Positions 1-4,678 of a DNA stretch of 14,515 nucleotides are shown piece by piece. The notes beneath the pieces are model-generated. The model made no database searches. It saw nothing but the letters and a program-made list of their open reading frames with translations, and had not been told where the DNA came from. Origin of the DNA: Candidatus Magasanikbacteria bacterium GW2011_GWC2_45_8 (GTDB lineage Bacteria; Patescibacteriota; Patescibacteriia; Magasanikbacterales; UBA10146); the NCBI GenBank assembly GCA_001001925.1, contig LCLH01000010.1, positions 1 to 14,515 of the forward strand, given 5' to 3'. Position numbers and translations under genes: made by a program. Each line of letters begins with the position of its first letter. The first letter of the stretch is position 1.

Positions 1-45
1 TAAATTTTGAGGTTTAACAGTGGTTAAGCTGAAAAATTTTGAAAC
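1..45 (+). repeat. 45-nt palindromic repeat, copy 1
   Basis: This segment matches the reverse complement of 6752-6796 at 43 of 45 positions. It folds on itself: GGTTTAAC pairs with GTTAAGCT through a 4-nt loop, followed by a tandem G/A mismatch and then AAATTTT against AAAATTT. The only two differences between the copies fall in the loop (AGTG here, AGGA in the other), so the stem is unchanged. It lies just upstream of the + strand alpha-CTD fragment. The element may extend left of the window. Its function is unknown; a short interspersed hairpin repeat or a leader element are both possible. Confidence 0.8.
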
Positions 46-292
46 GATTTTGACCAAAATTTGGGAATTGCAGTAGAAATGGTATTTGGGGACAAGTCTT
101 TTGGTATGGTGAATATGGTATCAGATTTTTGAGTGGAGAGCAAGCTACTATTTTTGACTGCTACTATTTTTGACACTAAAGAATTTTGGGCTGAAGTCTC
201 TGCGAGAGGTTAAGGGACTTCTTGCTAGTCGCGGATTCTCGCTCGGCACAATTTTGTCCGAGGAGTTCCTTAATCGAGTAAAAGCTTCATAA
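43..292 (+). pseudogene. Decayed RNA polymerase alpha-subunit C-terminal domain (alpha-CTD) fragment
   Basis: From 158 to the TAA at 290-292 one frame reads LKNFGLKSLREVKG then LLASRGFSLGTIL. This closely parallels the end of bacterial alpha-CTD (E. coli [22 protein letters not shown]), the helix-hairpin-helix domain that binds UP elements and activators. Upstream, the frame beginning at 43 continues the domain (IAVEMVF, FGMVNMVSDF) and aligns without gaps to the first alpha-CTD helices. The two frames are separated by a TGA at 130-132 and by a 16-bp tandem duplication at 144-175. Removing one copy of that duplication joins them. A further TGA at 40-42 and a TAA at 25-27 block extension to the left. 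The piece is therefore a broken stand-alone or second-copy alpha-CTD, not the rpoA of the cell. Sequencing error is possible for the duplication but does not explain the nonsense codons. Confidence 0.7.
144..174 (+). repeat. Tandem 15-bp direct repeat (period 16)
   Basis: GCTACTATTTTTGAC occurs at 144-158 and again at 160-174. The 16-bp period is not a multiple of three. Deleting one unit restores a single frame across the alpha-CTD homology, so this looks like a recent slippage duplication that helped inactivate that gene. Confidence 0.85.
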
Positions 293-309
293 GCTCATAG
301 AACTATCAA

Positions 310-337
310 AATACCAACTAACCTTGGTATTTTTTTT
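310..337 (+). terminator. Rho-independent terminator after the alpha-CTD fragment
   Basis: AATACCAA (310-317) pairs perfectly with TTGGTATT (324-331) and is followed by a run of T on the + strand. It lies 18 nt after the alpha-CTD stop codon, which supports past + strand transcription of that fragment. Confidence 0.8.
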
Positions 338-357
338 GTTTTCAAATTAGTTTTAGA

Positions 358-392
358 TACAAAAAACACCACTTACAATAAGGGGTGTTTTT
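358..392 (-). terminator. Terminator of the secE-nusG-rplK-rplA operon
   Basis: On the minus strand, AAAACACC-CTTA pairs with TAAG-GGTGTTTT (one offset base each side, loop TTG), followed by more T. It lies about 20 nt after the rplA stop. A shorter T run on the other side could make it work bidirectionally against the converging + strand unit. Confidence 0.75.
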
Positions 393-410
393 GAGATAAA
401 AGCGACAAAA

Positions 411-1091
411 CTAGATAACCGCAACTTTGATGCCTGGACCCATGGTGGTAGTAATTACCACGTTCTGAAGGTAGGTGCCTTTGGAGGTTGCGGGTTTATA
501 CTTTTTGATTGTCTCAAGCGCGGCGTTTAAGTTTGCGGAGATTTTTTCCGTATCCCATGAAACTTTGCCGATTGCCAAATGCAGATTTGCCGTGTCGTCG
601 TTTTTGAAAGACATTTTGCCTTTTTTGAGCGATTCAATCATCTTCTTTACATCCGGACTCACGGTTTCTGTTTTGGGGTTAGGCATCAAACCTTTGGGAC
701 CCAAGATTTTTGCAAGCTTGGCAAGTTTAGGCATCATTGCCGGTGTCGCCACTGCGATGTCAAAATCAATTTTTCCGGTCTTGATCAGTTCATCAATGGT
801 GTCTTGTGTTGCCACCACATCTGCTCCCGCTGATTTTGCATCCTCTGTTTTTGCTTCTTCCACAAATGCAATCACGCGTTTGGGTTTGCCTACGGTGTGG
901 GGGAGTGTCATGGTACCGCGCACCAGCTGGTCACCTTTTTTTGGATCAATGCCCAAATGGCAATGAAGCTCCACGGTGGCGTCAAACTTTGCGGCGCTGG
1001 TTTCTTTGACCAAAGCTACCGCCTCGTCCGGTGTGTAAGACTTCTTGGAGTCAATTTTCGCCTTGGCGGCGATGTACTTTTTTCCTTTCAT
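411..1091 (-). CDS. rplA: 50S ribosomal protein L1
   Basis: L1 forms the mobile stalk of the 50S subunit at the E site, binding 23S rRNA helices 76-78. In many bacteria it also represses its own operon by binding an mRNA mimic of that site. The 226-residue product has the usual family length. It carries the L1 signature KILGPKGLMPNPKTETVSPD (about residues 128-147) and the typical N-terminus with the Y-T-P-D-E-A segment. The start is the ATG at 1089-1091; no clear Shine-Dalgarno precedes it. It is the last gene of the secE-nusG-rplK operon and is followed by a hairpin terminator. Unusually, a membrane-protein gene separates it from rplK, with a further 91-nt gap. The stop is TAG. Confidence 0.97.
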   Translation of the reverse strand: MKGKKYIAAKAKIDSKKSYTPDEAVALVKETSAAKFDATVELHCHLGIDPKKGDQLVRGTMTLPHTVGKPKRVIAFVEEAKTEDAKSAGADVVATQDTIDELIKTGKIDFDIAVATPAMMPKLAKLAKILGPKGLMPNPKTETVSPDVKKMIESLKKGKMSFKNDDTANLHLAIGKVSWDTEKISANLNAALETIKKYKPATSKGTYLQNVVITTTMGPGIKVAVI

Positions 1092-1182
1092 ACGTGTATC
1101 TTTTTAGTGGTGTCTGAACACTTTTTATGCGTTCAATCGGCAAGCGGACTACTGCTTGACCTCCCACCGTAAATAAATTTTT

Positions 1183-1608
1183 TTAAGCAATTAATTTTTC
1201 CTGCGCGAGTTTTCTATCTTTGCGGATTACACTCCAGTGGTACAAGAAAAGCGGGGTCGCGACAAGAAGGAAAGAAATGTTTTGTACCAAGTCACGGTAT
1301 TTTTGCGCGATACGCTGTTCTTCTGAATGTTGTTTTTCTTCTTCCCATTGTTTTTGCGCAAGCGCGTCGTCCGTGGCAATTTGTTCCGGCGTGCGTTTGT
1401 CGTCAGCCGGTTTTACTCCCACCGCCGGAACCGGTTTTGGCCCATAATAGATATAGGAACTGTCTGCTTTGGGGAAAACCCATGTGATGAGCGCAAGATT
1501 GATGAGCTGTGCGGATGAAACCACCATCATGATCAGAGTGATAAGAGCGACTAAATATAAATATACATTGCGGATAATTTCTCGTGAACCTGTCTTTGGA
1601 GTTTCCAT
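1183..1608 (-). CDS. Small two-pass membrane protein inserted between rplK and rplA
   Basis: This 141-residue protein has hydrophobic segments at about residues 14-42 and 110-128. They are separated by a charged, Glu/Gln/Lys-rich stretch of roughly 70 residues (DDALAQKQWEEEKQHSEEQR) likely to be helical. The C-terminal end is basic (HWSVIRKDRKLAQEK), consistent with a cytoplasmic tail. The layout recalls DUF5671-type membrane proteins common in CPR genomes, but I cannot confirm the family by eye. It lies 22 nt after rplK on the same strand and 91 nt before rplA, so it is probably cotranscribed with the ribosomal genes. No function is assigned. Its place inside the L11-L1 unit, normally two adjacent genes, is the odd feature. 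Confidence 0.8.
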   Translation of the reverse strand: METPKTGSREIIRNVYLYLVALITLIMMVVSSAQLINLALITWVFPKADSSYIYYGPKPVPAVGVKPADDKRTPEQIATDDALAQKQWEEEKQHSEEQRIAQKYRDLVQNISFLLVATPLFLYHWSVIRKDRKLAQEKLIA

Positions 1609-1630
1609 AGACGTATGAGGTTAGAATAAA

Positions 1631-2053
1631 TTATTTCACTTCCACACCCATCTGGCGCGCGGTGCCTTTGATCATGTTGATTGCGGCATCCATGTCGTCG
1701 GTGTTGAAATCCGCCATTTTCTTTTCCGCTATCTCACGTGCCTGTGCGAGCGTGATTTTGCCTGCTTTCTCTTGTAGTTGTCTACCTGATCCTTTGGCAA
1801 TTCCCGCGGCTTTTTTGATTAATTCTGAAGTTGGCGCGGTCTTGAGGATAAAGGTGAACGAGCGGTCTTCGTAAATGGTAACTTCCGCGGGAACAATGTC
1901 TCCCATCATGTTTTTTGTCTTTTCATTGAACTTGGCGCAGAAATCTTGAATGTTGACTCCGTGCTGGCCAAGCGCCGGACCAATTGGTGGTGCTGGGTTA
2001 GCTTTACCTCCAGGGATGATAAGTTTTAGAACCACTTTTACTTTTTTTGCCAT
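1631..2053 (-). CDS. rplK: 50S ribosomal protein L11
   Basis: L11 binds 23S rRNA at the GTPase-associated centre and is needed for factor-dependent GTP hydrolysis and the stringent response. The 140-residue product has the standard length. It shows the diagnostic N-terminal segment PGGKANPAPPIGPALGQHG, then VNIQDFC, and the C-terminal RNA-binding part ending GTARQMGVEVK. The ATG at 2051-2053 is preceded by an A/T-rich stretch without a Shine-Dalgarno motif. A 137-nt self-complementary element ends 18 nt upstream of the start and could control translation of this gene. In other bacteria L1 represses the L11-L1 message at this position. The stop is TAA. Confidence 0.97.
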   Translation of the reverse strand: MAKKVKVVLKLIIPGGKANPAPPIGPALGQHGVNIQDFCAKFNEKTKNMMGDIVPAEVTIYEDRSFTFILKTAPTSELIKKAAGIAKGSGRQLQEKAGKITLAQAREIAEKKMADFNTDDMDAAINMIKGTARQMGVEVK

Positions 2054-2071
2054 ATGTCTATATGTTATTTT

Positions 2072-2208
2072 GAATTACGAAATGTCGTTGAGGTAAGTGT
2101 TTTCAAGGGGGCTTACAGAGCCCGACGTGGCGAGTAGGAGGGAAAATGCTTCAAGCATTTTACCCGTACCCCTTGAGAAAACTTATCGAAAAAGGCATTT
2201 CGTAATTC
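2072..2208 (-). promoter_or_regulatory. Structured leader element between nusG and rplK (candidate ribosomal-protein operator)
   Basis: The ends are a perfect 13-bp inverted repeat, GAATTACGAAATG at 2072-2084 and its complement at 2196-2208. Inside lies a second long stem (2094-2110 with 2169-2185, two mismatched positions). That stem encloses two local hairpins: GCATTTT/AAAATGC with a 5-nt loop (2143-2161), extended by GGG/CCC, and GGGCT/AGCCC (2109-2123). The whole forms a branched RNA on the minus-strand transcript, ending 18 nt before the rplK ATG and starting 11 nt after the nusG stop codon. From position, L1 autoregulation is the obvious hypothesis. A small foldback mobile element is the alternative. 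No protein-coding potential is seen. Confidence 0.65.
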
Positions 2209-2218
2209 ACATAATTAT

Positions 2219-2764
2219 TTAAATTTTCTTGACCTGCAAAAAGTCCAGCTCAACAGGAGTTTCGCGACCAAACATGGAAACCAATACTTTGACTTTGCCG
2301 CGGTCGTCGTCAATTGAGTCAATTTTTCCTTCAAAGTTTTTAAACGGTCCGTCCACAATTCTGACCGGCGCGCCCACTTCAACGTCAATGGTGAATTTGG
2401 GTTCTTCAATGCCCATGCGTTTCTGGAGCGTGTGAACCTCCGCTTCGTCAATGGGGGTTGGCGTGGTGCCGGAGCCTACGAATCCTGTAACATTGGGCGT
2501 GTTGCGCACCACATACCACGAGTCGTCGGTAACCAGCATTTCCACCAAGACATACCCGGGAAATATTTTTTCCGTCACAATGCGGCGCTTGCCATTTTTG
2601 ATTTTAATTTTTTTCTCCGTTGGAATCATGATATTGAAGATCTTGTCTCCCATATCAAACGACTCAATGCGTTGTTTGAGATTTTTGGAAACATTTTCTT
2701 CATAGCCGGAGTAGGTATGGAGCACATACCATCGGCGGCCTTCATTAAGTGTCTGTTTTGCCAT
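2219..2764 (-). CDS. nusG: Transcription termination/antitermination factor NusG
   Basis: NusG binds RNA polymerase, increases processivity, and links it to Rho or the ribosome. The 181-residue protein begins with the typical RRWYVLHTYSGYEENVSKNL (NGN domain, about residues 10-120). It contains FPGYVLVEM and WYVVRNTPNVTGFVG, and ends with a KOW domain (about 128-181) including GAPVRIVDGPFKNFEGKI. Length matches the family. The ATG at 2762-2764 lies 31 nt after the secE stop codon on the same strand, the conserved secE-nusG pair. The stop is TAA. There is no obvious ribosome-binding site. Confidence 0.97.
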   Translation of the reverse strand: MAKQTLNEGRRWYVLHTYSGYEENVSKNLKQRIESFDMGDKIFNIMIPTEKKIKIKNGKRRIVTEKIFPGYVLVEMLVTDDSWYVVRNTPNVTGFVGSGTTPTPIDEAEVHTLQKRMGIEEPKFTIDVEVGAPVRIVDGPFKNFEGKIDSIDDDRGKVKVLVSMFGRETPVELDFLQVKKI

Positions 2765-2795
2765 AATGAGTTAAGGTACAATTTTCAAAAAAGAA

Positions 2796-2990
2796 CTAAC
2801 GAATAATAAATTTTTCTAATCCAAAATTAAACGCGTAGTCCAGAATGCCAAAAAAGATGGCGGTGACAATGCTTAAACCAATAACAATCAAGGAATAACG
2901 GAAAGTCTGTTCACGGGTTGGCCAGACGACTTTTTTAAGCTCAACCCACGAAGTTTTGAAGTAATCTTGGGCTATTTGGAGCACTTTCAT
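2796..2990 (-). CDS. secE: Preprotein translocase subunit SecE
   Basis: SecE is the essential clamp of the SecYEG channel. This is the short single-span form: 64 residues, with the conserved amphipathic segment WVELKKVVWPTREQTFRYS (about 15-33) followed by one transmembrane helix (about 34-53). The VWPTR core is diagnostic. It is the first gene of the minus-strand operon; a strong promoter lies about 60 nt upstream, with a terminator-like hairpin between. nusG follows after 31 nt. The stop is TAG. Confidence 0.95.
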   Translation of the reverse strand: MKVLQIAQDYFKTSWVELKKVVWPTREQTFRYSLIVIGLSIVTAIFFGILDYAFNFGLEKFIIR

Positions 2991-3013
2991 ACCATGTAAA
3001 AAATGAGGTTTTT

Positions 3014-3037
3014 AAAAACCCCTTGCGGGGTGTTTTG
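3014..3037 (-). terminator. Terminator-like hairpin in the secE leader (possible attenuator)
   Basis: On the minus strand, ACCCC pairs with GGGGT around a GCAA tetraloop and is followed by five T. It lies between the operon promoter (3049-3077) and the secE start (2990), so it would form in the 5' leader and could cause partial premature termination. The stem is short and the T run limited, so strength is uncertain. Confidence 0.45.
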
Positions 3038-3048
3038 TTTATAAAGGT

Positions 3049-3077
3049 AGTATAGGGCAAAGCAAAATTTTTGTCAA
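3049..3077 (-). promoter_or_regulatory. Promoter of the secE-nusG-rplK-rplA operon
   Basis: On the minus strand there is a perfect -35 TTGACA (3072-3077), a 17-bp spacer and a -10 TATACT (3049-3054). The expected transcript start is near 3042, about 50 nt upstream of secE. Confidence 0.85.
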
Positions 3078-3092
3078 ATATATGATGGCAAT

Positions 3093-3122
3093 AAAAAAAC
3101 CACTCGTGGTTGTGCGAGCGGT
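3093..3122 (-). terminator. Terminator of the SAM-riboswitch operon
   Basis: Minus-strand ACCGCTCG pairs with CGAGTGGT (one G-U pair, 8-nt loop) and is followed by seven T. It lies about 35 nt after the stop of the 123-aa gene and just before the secE promoter, cleanly separating the two operons. Confidence 0.85.
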
Positions 3123-3155
3123 TGTGGGTTGGGTAGTTGGGGTTGTGTTGTTGAG

Positions 3156-3527
3156 CTAACCGGCGACTGTGGCTGTTGGTTGCTTCATGAGGTATACCGA
3201 CCGTATGTTCGTGGCGCCTGTCTTTGCGTCATCATGTCCGGTGAGGCACGCCTCAAATCCAACTTTCCATTCGTCGTCTGATTTTTCCCGACGCAATGTG
3301 GCAATAGCAACCGCATCATCGCCTTTGAAGGCTAGGAAGATCAGAAGCGTGCCCGCTTCCACTGCCTTCCAAATTGCTCCTGCATAGCAGTACGACGAGT
3401 AGAAAAGGAAGTCTCGTGGAACATTGGACGGATCAATTTTGTCGCACAGCCCGCTTAGGGAGAGACTGTGCTCTATTACTTTGTTCGGGTCATTTTCTCC
3501 GATGACCAAAATACGTGTTCCGTGCAT
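3156..3527 (-). CDS. Hypothetical 123-aa protein, second gene of the SAM-riboswitch operon
   Basis: I do not recognise the family. The protein has no signal peptide or convincing transmembrane helix. It begins with a beta-like MHGTRILVIGENDPN and has a central YSSYCYAGAIWKAVEAGTLL segment followed by a strand-rich region (FLAFKGDDAVAIATLRR). The tail is Thr/Ala-rich. Cysteines are present (three) but form no metal-binding pair. The start is well supported: AGGAGG overlaps the TAG of the preceding gene, with 8 nt to the ATG, so translation is probably coupled. It shares promoter, riboswitch and terminator with the DUF62-like gene and may act with it. Codon use is richer in G+C than the ribosomal genes. 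Confidence 0.75.
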   Translation of the reverse strand: MHGTRILVIGENDPNKVIEHSLSLSGLCDKIDPSNVPRDFLFYSSYCYAGAIWKAVEAGTLLIFLAFKGDDAVAIATLRREKSDDEWKVGFEACLTGHDDAKTGATNIRSVYLMKQPTATVAG

Positions 3528-3539
3528 TGTTTGAGCCTC

Positions 3540-4352
3540 CTATCCCTTCATGATGGTGATTTGCGGGTGTTCCGTATAGAACAGCGTGGGGATACCGAGG
3601 GTTTCCGCGGCGCTCCCGCCCATGACGGCGATTTCCAAAAAACGATCGTCCCCAAGTCCGGAACTGCCTTCATAGATGCCGATTCCGCCTTCGGGTATGT
3701 GAGTGAGCCGTTCGTAGCACCGTAATTCCTTGGGATCGGTTTCTCCAAGGCTGATCCACACGGCGTTGCCGGGTACAAACCATAGCGCCTCACTGCGCAG
3801 AATGGAGAGTTTGAGGTTGGTAGGCCTTCCCTCAATGGTGTCAATGAGCCACACGCAGGGTTCCACCGTCGGGAATTTGTCGTGCGGAGTGCTGACCTTT
3901 GAAAGATCGTGTCCGATCTTCAGAAATTGCAATACAAACGGGATGACTTGCAGTCCGCGGAAGTTGTGGGTGGTAAGGCTTTTATTGCCGCATTTCATTC
4001 TCATGAACGCGTCCATATCCAGAGCTCGCGCAGTGAAGTCTGGCACAAGCCTTTTGAGGAATCCGAGCACGCCCACCGTGGAGACTACGGTCACTTTTCC
4101 AACTGTGCCATAAACGATGGCGCTTCCGTTGGTGCCTAGCGCGTCTCTACGCGGCGCGGAATTGCACACGACGGCGCCTTCATGTCCCATGAGCGCGTCA
4201 AGAGCATCCACCAAGTTGCCGCTCGCTTCCACGAGTGAAGACGATTCATAGCCGACACATGCGGCATTGGAAAATAATGCTAGGTAACGCGTCATCATAC
4301 GGCTCATTGCTTGTCCGCCGCAGTCCGAAACAATGGCAATGGGGTAAGACAT
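3540..4352 (-). CDS. DUF62-family protein (SAM hydroxide adenosyltransferase / halogenase fold), divergent
   Basis: The C-terminal half matches the DUF62 family (SAM hydrolase, fluorinase, chlorinase) well. It has VWLIDTIEGRPTNLKLS (168-184), like the family D-x-x-GN-x-x-x-N strand; EGSSGLGDDRFLEIAV (228-243); and GSAAETLGI (246-254), which parallels LEIAVNMGSAAERL of the archaeal SAM hydrolase. The N-terminus (AIVSDCGG, 6-13) corresponds to the family LTDFG strand, and TTHNFRG (127-133) to the TFHGRD motif. The family Asp in VVDPGVGTERR appears replaced by Asn64 in VVCNSAPRR, so chemistry may differ from SAM hydrolysis. Length (270) fits the family. The start is fixed by a strong Shine-Dalgarno AAGGAG six nt before the ATG. 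A SAM-I-type riboswitch lies in its leader, which independently supports a link to SAM. Known family members convert SAM to adenosine plus methionine or halogenate it; the reaction here is inferred only as SAM-related. Confidence 0.7.
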   Translation of the reverse strand: MSYPIAIVSDCGGQAMSRMMTRYLALFSNAACVGYESSSLVEASGNLVDALDALMGHEGAVVCNSAPRRDALGTNGSAIVYGTVGKVTVVSTVGVLGFLKRLVPDFTARALDMDAFMRMKCGNKSLTTHNFRGLQVIPFVLQFLKIGHDLSKVSTPHDKFPTVEPCVWLIDTIEGRPTNLKLSILRSEALWFVPGNAVWISLGETDPKELRCYERLTHIPEGGIGIYEGSSGLGDDRFLEIAVMGGSAAETLGIPTLFYTEHPQITIMKG

Positions 4353-4358
4353 GTGGAA

Positions 4359-4470
4359 CTCCTTCTCGGTTGAACCGAGTCAAGTAGTGTAGAAAGAACG
4401 AGTCTGACTCCTCGCACCCGCGAGAAGTCCTTCTAGAACGCAAAACGCTCTCCCTGATGAGGCGAGCGCC
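4359..4470 (-). promoter_or_regulatory. Expression platform between the SAM aptamer and the DUF62-like gene
   Basis: Several competing structures are visible on the minus strand. A hairpin CGCTC/GAGCG followed by TTTT (4442-4468) could be a weak terminator; it overlaps an alternative CTGA/TCAG plus GGCG/CGCC pairing that begins right after P1. Next comes a 10-bp hairpin, GACTTCTCGC with GCGAGGAGTC (4406-4429). Immediately before the Shine-Dalgarno (4359-4364) is CTCGGT/ACCGAG (4365-4379). The CTTCTCG arm of the 10-bp hairpin is also complementary to CGAGAAG overlapping the Shine-Dalgarno, so ribosome-site sequestration is possible. Whether control is by termination or translation cannot be decided by eye. 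Confidence 0.5.
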
Positions 4471-4477
4471 GTTTCAG

Positions 4478-4616
4478 GATTATCTTCCCCTGTGTAAACG
4501 GGGCTGGAGGGAGCACCTAACGCACTTTCGCGCGCCGGTTGCTGTGATAGTCAAACGAGGCCAGTCTCGTGCCACAAGGGGTTGCCCTGTGTGGACTTCT
4601 ATCACTCTTGATAATC
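4478..4616 (-). ncRNA. SAM-I (S-box) clan riboswitch aptamer
   Basis: On the minus strand the conserved S-box elements appear in order. P1 is GATTATC (4610-4616) with GATAATC (4478-4484), followed by AAGAG. P2 is GTGATAG/CTATCAC (4599-4605 with 4544-4550). P2b is CGAG-ACTGGC-CTCG (4556-4569). Then come AGCAACC, the P3 hairpin CGCGC-GAAA-GTGCG (4521-4534), GGTGCTCCCTCCAGC, P4 CCCC/GGGG and AAGATAATC. This matches the family pattern UUAUCAAGAG, ACUGGCC, GCAACC, GGUGC-NNNN-UCCNGC, AAGAUNAG. Departures are CCCU in place of AAUU between GGUGCU and CC, and an extra 23-nt hairpin (4572-4594) inserted on the 5' side of P2b. It lies downstream of its own promoter and about 125 nt upstream of a DUF62-like gene. 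Confidence 0.85.
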
Positions 4617-4629
4617 TTTTATGCGATTG

Positions 4630-4658
4630 ATTGTAGGGGAAACACAAAGAGAAGTCAA
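4630..4658 (-). promoter_or_regulatory. Promoter of the riboswitch/DUF62 operon
   Basis: Minus-strand TTGACT (4653-4658), 17-bp spacer and TACAAT (4630-4635). The expected start is near 4623, just upstream of P1 of the aptamer. The promoter sits about 20 nt after the gyrB stop codon, so read-through from gyrB is also possible. Confidence 0.8.
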
Positions 4659-4678
4659 GACTCTCTGCATGTGGACAA

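Noticed and set aside
29..210. Minus-strand open stretch of about 60 codons opposite the alpha-CTD fragment
   Set aside because: No start signal and no recognisable content. The + strand alpha-CTD homology explains this DNA better.
43..292. TGA read as Trp or Gly in the alpha-CTD frame (recoded genome)
   Set aside because: gyrB, rodA and all other full-length genes contain no in-frame TGA, and the TGA at 130 sits where a hydrophobic residue is expected. Decay is simpler.
475..966. Long + strand open frame opposite rplA
   Set aside because: It is the antisense shadow of a well-conserved ribosomal protein gene, with no family resemblance or start signal.
4478..4616. Cobalamin or fluoride riboswitch in front of the DUF62-like gene
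   Set aside because: No GCCACUG box or fluoride core is seen; the ordered S-box motifs fit SAM-I.
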